In this document: piece after piece, positions 1 to 21,255 of the stretch
Position numbering within the stretch: position 1 is the stretch's first letter
How the letters are laid out: the number at the start of each line of letters is the position of its first letter
Notes under the pieces: model-generated
The model's input: the letters and a program-made list of their open reading frames with translations, nothing else
Told to the model about the DNA's origin: nothing
Databases searched by the model: none
Position numbers and translations under genes: made by a program
Source of the DNA: Balanoglossus misakiensis
Lineage: Eukaryota; Hemichordata
Length of the DNA stretch: 64,000 nucleotides
Direction: 5' to 3'
Assembly (NCBI GenBank): GCA_040954595.2
Contig: CM082596.2
Coordinates: 8,804,001-8,868,000, forward strand

Positions 1-3000
1 GGGGGGCATGTGAAAATTAGCGGTAAAAAAAATTGAATTCTCCCGCCCCCCCCTCCAGAGGTGTTTGTGAATGCAGCCTTACCTCCCAGGTAATTGCCTG
101 GTAGATAAAAATAAGTGTTGCATAAAACACATTTAGTGGATCTGCAGTGAAAGTGTTTAACAACCTTGGCATCCACAGGGAGCAAGCACTCTAAGTAGAT
201 GTACCCAATACGACCAAGATCCAGATATGCTACACATGTATATGCAACTAAATTCCATGCACGCTGTCCACGTACGATGTCAAATCCCAGTTTGTAGGTT
301 CACCTCTTGTAATGAAAACTAAAACTAAAAGTTTGACTGTTTTTTTTTGTATGTATTACTAACAAGTGTTCTACTGTTCACCATGAGGGGTGGACTTGAC
401 TAGTGCGAGTGCACTATTTTTCCTACCTCCTTTTTTCACTGTATCAGTAAATTGTTCACCATTCGATGTAAAAATTGAAAGTGAAATAAAATTGAATTGA
501 ATTGAAAAAAAAAATCTTCTGTATACACATTTCTTGCAAACAAACAAACAAACAAAACCAAGAAAAAGTTCCTGTTAGCATATTTTGCAAATGTCATACA
601 CATACCCGGGGTAGGTGTGCACATGAACGTGTCTGTCTGTCTGTCTGTATCAACAGACAGACACTGGTATGTCCCCTTGCACTGGTTTGCCTAAAACAAA
701 CACTCAGTCAAGTGGACATAACTGTATCTGTTTGTGCAGTATCAGTCTGGAATTCTTGAGGTTGCACAAGTATTTTACGCCCAGACTAAAGCTGGTGTGT
801 AAACTATTACAGCCTGTGTTATCACCTACTTAAGTAGTAAATCAAGTGTTGGTTTTAAATAATTTGTCCTTGATCTTAAGATCAAACCACTTGTCCTTTT
901 ACTCTTAAAATAAATTCAAATAAATCGATACTGAAAATTATGGGGTTAAAGCTCTATAGAGCTGTGTAAATCTGATCATAATGTATGGCTGGCATGCTTG
1001 CTTTGTTACAGAGAGACCACAGCAATGTTTAGATTTCCTCACCCTTTTCTTTTGTCTCTGTCAGTTATTCATAAGAAAGATTCACTGTTCACCAAAATTG
1101 TCATAGGTCAGTCTAGTGCTTGGGTGTGGTATCATCAATTTCACACTAACCTGGCAGCTGCCAGTTAGATGCCAATAAAAGCTAAGCATTCATATAAACT
1201 GCTTCAATCTGAGCAAACTGATATTACACAATTTGTAAACAAAAGTACACCTCCAATATGTTGAGAATGGTTATATCCTGCACACCAGCAATCAAGATTA
1301 AAATTTTGTAACTTTTGCATGTTGACTAACAGTACCTATGTTAAGAAAAGCCTCAACAATTAATGGGTCGAGATCTACTGCTATTGACATACAGTTAAAT
1401 TTAGAAACTTTGAATGCTACTTGATATAATGGCCTGCATTTAGTGCATAGAACTGATACTATTTGGATAACATATACACAGACTATGTGCAAAATACATT
1501 TTCTGTTGAAATCAAGTTCCTTGCTTGAATTCCCTTGATTCTCATTACAATACAACTCCCCCTTTAAAGACAGATGCAATGCTCATAATTGTGTCCTGCC
1601 TGATTTTTGAGTGTGTCATGTGTGTGGCAGGCTCAAGTGTGTTCATGTGCTGTAACAGGCGTTTGTGATTGGCGACTCACAGGCCATAATAGATTATGGC
1701 ACTTGTTAATTCCATGATCTCTAACTCATTCTGCCAAAGAATGTTTTGAGAGGGTACCTGCCCAAATAAATATGCCTCCCTGACAAGAAAAGTTAGTAAG
1801 GAATATATTAATGGATGGTTAATCTATCATGCATTCAGTTTTTTGTTGTTGGATTGTTTGGTTGAACACTTTGAAATATTCTGAATTATGCATTTTGCCT
1901 TTTTTGTCATTCACATTGTTTGCTATTGTACACACTGATTGGTAACACGTCTATTATTTAAAAAAATATTTCACACATCACTGTTAAATTCTCCTTGTAG
2001 GACTGCCAAAACCCTTTATTTATAAGATTAAGAGATACACCTGTCAATGTGCACCCAACTTTTCAAATGAATCAAACAGTTAGACACATTAAACTCGGGA
2101 TTCAAGACGAAAATGGGTAATCACACATTGTTTCACAGACAGAGAGGGAAACTTTCACCAAGGTATGGAATCTTTTTTGTCAGTTATTGTCATGCAAACT
2201 TTCAGATCACCGAAGACCAAGGTATTAAATCCTATTTTGCCTGCATGGGCTTATGCACTTTGCATAATTAAAATGACTCACACTGTGATTACTGTATCTA
2301 ACATGCATGGCTTAATTGCTCAATAAACCTTCAATGAATGGTCCACACTACTGTAAAAACTTGTAATGAATTAGAAAATTGGAGGTACAAATCAATAAAT
2401 CAATATCTTTGACTTTCAACCAATGTACACATCAGGTCATTATCCTCTTAACAGGTGACGACACAACTTAAAGCATCTCAGAAATAATGTTGTAGCAAGC
2501 TAACTTCACAAAAAAGTTAGATACGTTTGTTTTACTTAATAAATGTCAATTTTAGTTTTACCACATTCTGTATCGAGCAATTCGAGCTGATATGTGAGGA
2601 ATTTGTGACAAAAATACAAGACGATGAAAGATAGTCTGATTTGAAAGATATTTGTCTCAAAGTAGGCTGTAGGCCCTAATCTGATAGAAATCATGTGCCC
2701 AATTACGCCAACACTCTATAAATTATGATTTTATTCTTTGTCTATCAGGTTCCCATGGTTATTATCATTTTGTCAATAATGCTGTTGACGCAATTCTACC
2801 AGACTTCAAACTAAGCAATCCTGGTATTTCTCAAGACTGCTTGGTGAAATCTCCTACTGCCCTAAACTTGTTTTCATCACCTATGTGATTAGAAACAACA
2901 GTCTACAGAGCTTCACAGTTTGGTGTTTTAGGCAATCAATTCACGCCAGTTATAATGGCTAGAATCAGCTATATGTAATTAACGGTGTATTCAACGGACT

Positions 3001-3338
3001 ATGTAATGTCACACAGCCCCACAGGGTGTCCGCCGCCCACCATGGCTGAATTTTGAACACTTTCAGTTTACGTTTCGTTTACATGGCAACTAGCTTACAG
3101 CAGGTGGACAGAACAATTCTGATATTTCTGGGCACACGTTTTTCTGTGTGTGTGAGCAGGTGGAAATGTGAATGTCGTCTGTCACGTTCAGCGACTTCTG
3201 CATTATGCAATCTGTATGTCCAACAATAGATGTTCAAATCACAGCACTACCACACACTGTATCAAGTATACGGTGACAAACGCGCATCCGGGTATCGCAC
3301 AATATAATGCTACTTTGCAAGTGGTAATTAAAACTCAC
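1..3338. other. Non-coding stretch, probably intron 1 of the kinesin gene
   Basis: I see no exon with convincing coding content or splice sites here on either strand. It lies immediately 3' (minus strand) of the kinesin-like first coding exon, so it is probably the start of that gene's first intron, with later exons beyond the left edge. It is AT-rich. A short TGTC microsatellite lies near 630-650. Confidence 0.4.
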
Positions 3339-3389
3339 CTGATTAAATGGCCGGACCCTGACGGCCACTTTCACACTATCTCCTGACAT
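3339..3389 (-). CDS. First coding exon of a kinesin-3-like motor protein (partial)
   Basis: Read on the minus strand from the ATG at 3389, this exon gives MSGDSVKVAVRVRPFNQ and then a consensus donor (CAG then GTGAGT) at 3338-3333. The string VKVAVRVRPFN is the first beta strand of the kinesin motor domain as found in the kinesin-3 family (KIF1, unc-104, KIF28). It is followed there by the REK-type stretch, which would be in the next exon. No later exon is visible between here and position 1, so the gene runs out of the window and its product cannot be completed. The CpG-containing sequence from about 3000 to 3600 is a plausible promoter. The exact subfamily (KIF1-like or KIF28-like) cannot be decided from 17 residues. 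The motor would move cargo along microtubules. Confidence 0.7.
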
Positions 3390-4289
3390 GATGCTAAGTT
3401 TCAGTTCACAACATCACCTTCTGCATCTTTCCGTCGCGACCGTGCCAAGTACTGTTCTCATAATTTCCGCATACCGATACCGCATTGTGTGCGGCGCGAC
3501 ATTCGACAACAACCTGTCTGGCGGTGTTGCGTCAAATGAATGGGTACACATCATTCGTAAACATGGGTGGAAGCATCAGTAGGAACGTGCGTCTCCTTGA
3601 CCGAGAAATTCTATTCTTTCCAGGGACACTCAATCTTTAAAACGTTGTAAATTTTGATAGAAGAACTATCCCATATTTTAAAATCATTGGCTTAGTTAAT
3701 TCATACACGTTAATTTGTTTCTGTCTATTTCCTATGTAGAGATTTTAAATGGTATCTTCCACAATTCGACCAATCAAGAACACATTCTCCTTCCATGACT
3801 AACCAATGAAAAGAGTTCTATATTACGAATCGAAGTTCATGTGAAAAGACCTCATTGAGTAATTTCCTGGTAATCAGAGTGTCGAATGTTGAATTTCCTT
3901 CAACATTCCCTTGAATGTATGAGTGTAAATAGAGTGCTTCGTGACAAAGTGCACGTGCATATTATGTAGTACTAGCTACAGTATGTTTTTAGATTTACTA
4001 AAATCATAGCAAGAATGGCAATTTTATTCTGATTTGATTAAAAACAATTCTGATTGCTGTGTATTATGGTTTGCAATGTTCTGGGGGGTGTAAAAACTAT
4101 GGTGAATTTTTTTGAAGGTATTTTTGTCTGCAAACACCATGATGAACATATCAGTTTTGTTTTGTTTGCTTTTTGGTGTGCGTGTTTTTTTTTTCTTTTT
4201 TTTTGGGGGGGGGAGTATTTGCATTTTGGGGGGTTTATCTAACACAAAGCATGTGGCCTATATGTCACCACTCCATAAATTAGGACTGG

Positions 4290-4617
4290 TTAAAGCGTCT
4301 AGCTCATCTCACACGCATGTTCCAGCTGTAGCCGCTGGTTACAGACGTTTAGTGAACAGTCAATCCCATAAGGCAGTGCTCACACAAGATGGCGGCGTCC
4401 ATAATCTGTGTCGGAGATCGGGAAAAGACACTAGTTTGGGTGAAAAGGAGGGACAAAACCAGAATCTACTTATACGGTGCGCATGAAATATGAACGGAAG
4501 CGAAGGCAGTCCACTATTTGAATGTATCGAACGTAAAATTTGCTGTGTGTAGACACAGGGAAAACTGTTGTGAAGGGAAGTAATGCGCATGCGTGTGAGA
4601 CGAGCTAGGCACTTTAA
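4290..4617. mobile_element. TTAA-flanked MITE, family 'CVGD' copy 1
   Basis: Inverted ends read TTAAAG-GCGTCTAGCTC on the left and, in reverse complement, TTAAAG-TGCCTAGCTC on the right, and both continue into CTCACACGCATG. Both ends carry TTAA. A second copy in opposite orientation lies at 34434-34696 and a fragment at about 11264-11446. The interior keeps a decayed reading frame starting with an AAGATGGCGGC box (residues IICVGDREKT, then WVKR.DKT.IYLYG), interrupted here by a TGA. It is non-autonomous. Confidence 0.6.
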
Positions 4618-5312
4618 CTATTTCTCTATTTCAATCAAATGAGAGCAGTGTACCACAGGCCTTGTCACATCTCCCACTTTCATCTCAATGAAAACTTCAC
4701 CAAATGCAAATATACTGAATTGGTTGTTGACTGCATGAAAACATAGTCATGTTTATTCAACTTTTGATAGAACACGGCCTGAACAGGAATTATTGCTCAT
4801 TTCATCCAATTTGAAAATCCTTCATTTTTTAAAGTAAACTATTTTACAGCAATGCCTCCTACACTTTTATTTCTCGTTTCAATTGTAATTAATAAAACTG
4901 TTGGTTTGCCATCTGAGTTGCAATGTCTTCATGGAAACCGAAAAAGAAAATGTTAAAGTATTGCAAACTTCCTTGTTTACTTTTCTTGTCATCATAGCAT
5001 TTTTTTTCCAGAAAATCTGCTAATTACAAACAGGATGTCAAACATAAAGCAGACATTCACTCACTTAATCTTGTTTACAAAGCAAACAGTAATGCCTTTT
5101 TTATTGAAATAATGTCTGGAAAGTTACATATTAACTGAGCACGCCAAAGAATGTAACATGCCGGCTGTTATGATGACAACATTGTCACTCAGCATTCACG
5201 AAGGTTGTGGGCGTTCCCCTTCATAAACGAAAAACCTTCAAAAAGACAGACTGACAAGAAAACAAGTAAAATGAAAGTCACATGGGGAAAATTCTGTTAT
5301 TTTGAAGAATAT
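4618..5312. other. Intergenic DNA downstream of PSMC1
   Basis: This AT-rich sequence lies between the CVGD-type MITE and the PSMC1 stop codon. Apart from the likely PSMC1 3' UTR and its polyadenylation signal near 5100, I see nothing specific in it. Confidence 0.4.
5100..5105 (-). terminator. Candidate PSMC1 polyadenylation signal
   Basis: AATAAA on the minus strand (TTTATT on plus), about 210 bases beyond the PSMC1 stop codon. It is the first canonical hexamer I find downstream. Confidence 0.4.
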
Positions 5313-16225
<10,913 letters not shown>

Positions 16226-16279
16226 ATTTCTCACTGACTTTCTTACCACGGAAAACTGACTTGAAAAGAGTACTTATTC

Positions 16280-16360
16280 ACAGACGCACTGCGCATGTGC
16301 CACATTACTTGAGTAACGTGGAAAACAAACATACGGAAGTGACGTCTAACTTTTAAGTTT
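16280..16360. promoter_or_regulatory. Candidate PSMC1 promoter
   Basis: Just upstream of the PSMC1 start at 16225 lie an NRF-1-like site (TGCGCATGTGCC, 16290-16301), an imperfect palindrome CCACATTACTTGAGTAACGTGG split across 16300-16321, and a CRE-like TGACGTCT near 16340. No TATA box is evident. These features are typical of housekeeping, often bidirectional, promoters. The functional assignment is inference. Confidence 0.35.
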
Positions 16361-16554
16361 GAGGTATTCGTTTCATCAAGTGTACGTACGTGTCTCGGTT
16401 GTATATTCACTCTAAGGTGATGTTATCCGAGACTTTGTGTCTGCTTCAACACGAACAATTTGCACATTCTGTCACATGCCCTTCTCATGCTTCAGTCAGT
16501 CCGATAAAAATAGAGTACGTCGATAAATAAAATCACTCACAATCATTTCTTTGA

Positions 16555-18500
16555 TCTCAAATCTTTTGAGGAGGACACCCCCCTCCCACACCCTCCATTC
16601 TCCGCCACATTTCATTTTTTGCTGGTTTGTCTATAGTATCAGGGCAGCGTGCTTACCACCCAAACCCAACCGATGATAATATTTAACAAAGTAGGCCTAA
16701 ATATATAAGAGAGAATAATCGTTTAAACCATTTCGCATAACTGATAGTTTTGCGCTGCATCTTCTATATACTAGAAGTTTTATAAATGATGTCATGACGA
16801 AGATGGCGCCAAATTTTCTAACTTTGAATGGAGTGGCAAAAAGTAAAATTGGTCATCTCAAACATTGAGATTATTTGCTTTTGAGTTCATAAAAATGCAA
16901 CTTTGAGCTACATATTTTACAAAATTTTCTAATGTGGGAGGGGGACACCCCCTCTCACACCCTCCATTCTTCGCCACATATTATTTATTCGCTGGTTTGT
17001 CTAGTGTACCAGGGCAGACTTCTTCCCACCCCACCCCGATGCTTACTTTGAGTGGAGTGGCAAAATTAAAATTTGTCCCTCCTATCATTGAGTTAATTTG
17101 CTTTTGAGTTCATTAAAATGCAACTTTGAGCACCGTATTTTACCCACCCCTGCCACTTTTCTTGTTTTACCAATTCTAGCAACTATTGTATTGACTTGTC
17201 ATTTTATTTTGTTCATAGATTTCATTTTTGCAACGATATACTATTATATACTTCAATTACTTTAAGAAATTTATGATTGACGTGCGAGCCTCATTCCCTT
17301 TATTGCATACAGTGTACATAGGATCAGGACGGCGAATATTTTCGACGTGGTGGGGGTCATCATATTTTTGGGTCTGTCAAAGGGGGGGGGGGTCACTATT
17401 TTGTGGTGCTTATTGAAAAAGAAGGTCTATTTTTTCTCGTGGCATTGATACTGATGTTTTCCATGCGGAAAAAAGAGTAACTTTTCTATCAGACAGGGAA
17501 TCTTTTGGTCTCGTCTCGGTCCGGGTTTTCAGACCACAGGCGCTTGTATAGATGCTATTTCAGTTTTTTTTTATTAATAATTTATGTGTCAGTGGGGAAT
17601 AGGCCCGAAGATAGCGTGAGCGCTCGTTTAACGCAAAATCGGGATATCGTCTAAGCTACTGATTTATCGTTTTTAGCCACTTTACCATTAATAAAAACTG
17701 AAATAGCATCTATCATGTACAAGCGCCTGTGTTCAGACTCAATGTTACAAGTGGGCGATCCCCGGCAATTCCCGATTTTGCGATTTCTTTCACAAAAGAG
17801 GAATATTACGTCAGTAGATCGCCTTTTCGCTGTTTGGTTGTTCCGCAAAATATAGGTAGGCCTAAGGGACCGTTCAGTTTTTAAGACTGGGGGGGGGGGG
17901 TTGGCAACTTTGTGTCATCGGTTTTCAAAATCAGGCCGACCCCCCTTCACCCAGGAGCAAAATATGATGACCCCCCCCTTTGACAGACCCAAAAATATGA
18001 TGACCCCCCATCCCCCACGCCCAAAACATTCGCCGTCCTGATCCTATGTTCATTGTATGCAATAAAGGGAATGAGGCTCCTCACACCTCAATTATAAATT
18101 TCTTAAAGTATTATTGAAGTATATAATAGTATATCGTTGCAATAAAGAAATCTATGAACAAATGAAAATGACAAGTCAATACAATAGTTGCTAGAATTGG
18201 TAAAACAAGAAAAGTGGCGGGTGTGGGTGTGAAAGGGGGTGTCCCCCCCCCCACATAAGAATTTTTTTTTAAAATACAGTGCTCAAAGTTGCATTTTAAT
18301 GAACTCAAAAGCAAAATAACTCAATGTTGGGGAGGACCAATTTTACTTTTGCCACTCCACTCAAAGTAAGCATCGGTGGGGTGGGGTGGCAAGTAGTCTG
18401 CCCTAGTACACTAGACAAACCAGCCAATAAATGAAATCTGGCGAAGAATTAAGGGGTGGTTTTGGGAGGGGGTGTCCCTCTCCCACATTAGAAAATTTTG
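16555..18500. repeat. Large fold-back (inverted) repeat, about 2 kb
   Basis: The sequence from about 16930 to 17560 reappears in reverse complement from about 17690 to 18480. Shared blocks include ACACCCCCT near a CACACCCTCCATTC box, TTGCTTTTGAGTTCAT, GCAACTATTGTATTGACTTG, CGATATACTATTATATACTT, GATCAGGACGGCGAATATTT and GGCGCTTGTATAGATGCTAT. The centre is at about 17620, with roughly 130 bases between the innermost arms. The left arm has an additional direct partial duplicate at 16555-16900. Homopolymer C or G runs occur in both arms. Confidence 0.65.
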
Positions 18501-18686
18501 TAAAATAAAGGGCGCGAAACTGCAATTTTGTGGACTCAAAAGCAAAAGTTCGGTGGCAAAAGTATGGGACCCCCCTAAACGTTTACAAAAAAAGTTGACC
18601 CCCCCCCCTTTGGACTTCACAATTTAAGTGACCCCCCCCCCTGGATTTTGCCGACCCCCGGCCGTAACAACTGAACGGTCCCTAAA
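17868..18686. mobile_element. TIR element forming part of the fold-back right arm
   Basis: The ends are AGGGACCGTTCAGTT on the left and AACTGAACGGTCCCT on the right, a perfect 15-base inverted repeat, each followed internally by runs of G or C. Similar ends (AGGGACTGTTCAGAATTTAC in reverse complement) occur near 55690, and related AGGGGACT ends near 32505 and 53215. It looks like a non-autonomous DNA transposon family with G/C homopolymers inside the ends. Confidence 0.5.
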
Positions 18687-19747
18687 TAGAATTAAAACTA
18701 AATTTTTGCATATTTTCTATGGAACTGATATTCATTGATATTAATAAGTCGAAAAACAGCGATCTGATTGGCCAAAAAGTAATTATAAACAGAAGTTTTT
18801 TTTCAAGAGTAATGTGGAAATAATAAAATCCATTGAAAGATAACAGAACGGATGAGGCTAGGGCGCCATGTCAAGGTTGGCCAGTTTGGCGCCCTGTATA
18901 CGTGTACATGCGCTTGTATGAGTAGTACACATACAGTGATGTTCCTAGCCCACAAACTGGCAAGTGTCAGCTCAATAATTTATGCACGAAGAAACCATTA
19001 GTTATAACAGAGCGAGTAGGGTTTGCCGAACATTGATGGTAACACAAGATTTTACTTTAGTCTAGTCAATCTATGAGATTTTGGCACCTAACCCACCACA
19101 AGTTGCAACAGAATTTTTTTCTTCAGAATATATTTTGGAGAGGTGTCTAGAACAACATATTAAAAATGCACCCGAATCCACCTTGTGGAAATATGTCTAA
19201 TTTGCATAAATTTCATATTGGAAATTTTTGGGCCAAATATCGGGAAATAAACATGATTTTCCCATGATATTAAAGTTAAAAAATATTTCATGTGCATGAA
19301 GAACCATTTTGGAATAATATTTGACATGGGCAGTTTTCATAATTTGCATAAATTCGATATGGCGAACATTATTCCTAGCAAACCATAATTGGGCAGTATA
19401 TCGGGTACTACGCATAATATTTTAGTTTTTTTTTTATTTCAAAACTACCCCTATGACATTTGGAACAATTTTGAAAATATTTTGTTTACATTTGCACTTA
19501 ATATTTTGCATAAATCCAATATGGCCACCAAATGAATGTTCAACAGCTTATCATACTCTGGCATATATAGTAAGGTTCTGGCATAGAATATATGTTGGTG
19601 GGTCTAGCCCTATATTGACTAGTCTAAAGAACTGTCGGCGTAATTGCTTTATTTGCTTGTTACTTTATTTGAACGCGAATTTGTCTTCTGTAACGTAGAT
19701 GTTGTTATTTTTATATATCTTTTGTCTGTTTTGTTTGTTTGCCACAG
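18687..19747. other. Intergenic AT-rich DNA
   Basis: I see no supportable gene. Blocks such as TTTGCATAAATTTCATAT and TTTGCATAAATTCGATATGG near 19200-19400 recur locally and suggest old repeats. Confidence 0.3.
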
Positions 19748-19807
19748 GCCACCAAACAATCGTCCAAGGTCACCCCTATCATTGTTGATGAAGACTTCTC
19801 TATTTGA
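19748..19807 (+). CDS. Possible terminal coding exon of an unidentified plus-strand gene
   Basis: A long pyrimidine tract ending in GCCACAG forms a strong 3' splice site at 19747. The following frame reads ATKQSSKVTPIIVDEDFSI and ends at TGA (19805-19807). A canonical AATAAA follows near 19903, as expected for a last exon. I do not recognise the peptide and could not link it to an upstream exon. In another frame the sequence also stays open to 19838. It may instead belong to a non-coding transcript. Confidence 0.25.
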   Translation, partial: ATKQSSKVTPIIVDEDFSI

Positions 19808-21054
19808 GGTGAGGATAATTGCGAAGTCGGTGATGTGACCAATCGTACTTGTTTAAAAACAAAGGGGCTTCAAGGGCTGCACTATGGCTGCACAGATATT
19901 TGAATAAATTTGTGGGAAATATCCAGCTGGTTTGGCGTACACCAGTAGAGTATGTATAGTTGCAGTTCTCGTATTTAAGAGTTATATGATTGTCATGTGT
20001 AAATTTGTTCTAAAACACCAAATCTTATGTTTATTAACAAACATACACACACACACACAACTTTCAGTCATGTAATAAACTTTAATTTGCCAAAGTCTTT
20101 TTAATATAAATTAGTTCTTGAAAAATCAGAAATTTGACACCCGGATTTATTTTTTGATGGCCTGGAACAAATATTGTTGTACTAGTTTTTACCTGTTACA
20201 CATTATTTCTGTATTTTCCCGTACCCACATTTTTTGGTGTCTTTATAGCTTTTGGAAAATTTCTTTGAATTCACGTTTCCACAGATTCAACATTTTAATA
20301 GACGTGATTAGTGTGTGATAGTATGTTAATACTGAGTTGAATTGTATTCGGATTTGATCTAACTGTGGTAGTTAATTTAGAGTGCTACGCTTTCTCCTTG
20401 TGAAATAAAAGTATACCGTCGTCCTCTGCTTTCTTTACGATTCCTCACAACTTGTGGTCATGTTTTCATTGTGGTTGGATACCAGACCTGATTGCTAAGT
20501 GGAGTTGGGGTCGAGTGGAATATGTGAGGCTTCTTCCCTAGTATCGGTAAAACACTAGACTCTCTGACTACAGCAAATGGCTGCTTATTAGAATTGTGAG
20601 CAGCTTTCAAAAGCAAACGGCCCACGCCATCACTGCAGAAAATTTAAATTACCTTTGAACCCGCGCTATATTATCCTGTGATATTTTAATATGGCTGCAA
20701 CTATTGTACTGTCACAGAAGTTATACATGTATGCAATCCATATAGTCAATGGCGCGGCGCAATACTGAAAATATTACATTTTCTTCCGTCTACTGCATGT
20801 CTTTTATCTCTTTATTTGACTGTGGGTGTTTAAACGGCCAGTCTGGTATGGTATCAACAAACCTTAGGACACTGAACAAAGTCTGATGGATGTTTTTATG
20901 CTTTGCCGAACAGGACAGTCAAACATTAACTGATTCAATTCAGTCTAGTGACCACCACCACAACCGTGTTCAAATTTGTAAATCCGCAAAGTTGAAACAT
21001 TCAATACTGAACAAGATTTCAGAAACCGGCACACATTAGGAAGTTTTCTTTGTG
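19808..21054. other. Intergenic, containing upstream sequence duplicated at 28470
   Basis: The part from about 20740 onward matches 28475-28860, including TTTCTTCCGTCTACTGCATG, AAACGGCCAGTC and AGTCAAACATTAACTGATTC. This is the 5' flank of the CUB/CCP receptor gene and of its broken tandem copy. The part before 20740 shows nothing specific apart from a possible 3' UTR. Confidence 0.5.
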
Positions 21055-21060
21055 TATAAA
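21055..21060 (+). promoter_or_regulatory. TATA-like box upstream of the CUB/CCP receptor gene
   Basis: TTTGTGTATAAAATG lies about 200 bases before the start codon. The tandem copy keeps TTTGTGTATAAATAT at 28798-28803, so the box is conserved between duplicates. Whether it sets a transcription start is inference. Confidence 0.3.
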
Positions 21061-21239
21061 ATGTTGATTATATAATTCTACCATCTTCATGTCAAAATAT
21101 CTCTCATTGTACAATAAATATAATTGAATCGTTTAATAATTCAATTATCTTTATTGAAAACAGGAAATCTCTGTCTCTCCTTACGTGACCTCTGAACCAG
21201 GAAACCGTCTGTGATTTAACATTTTTGGGGTTTCTCGCC

Positions 21240-21245
21240 ATGTAA
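21240..21245 (+). promoter_or_regulatory. Start-stop upstream ORF (ATGTAA) before the receptor start
   Basis: ATG directly followed by TAA, with ten bases between its stop and the receptor start at 21256. The same arrangement is kept in the tandem copy at 29586-29591. The same bases form a GTAAGT splice-donor consensus, so two regulatory readings are possible. Confidence 0.35.
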
Positions 21246-21255
21246 GTTGGACACC

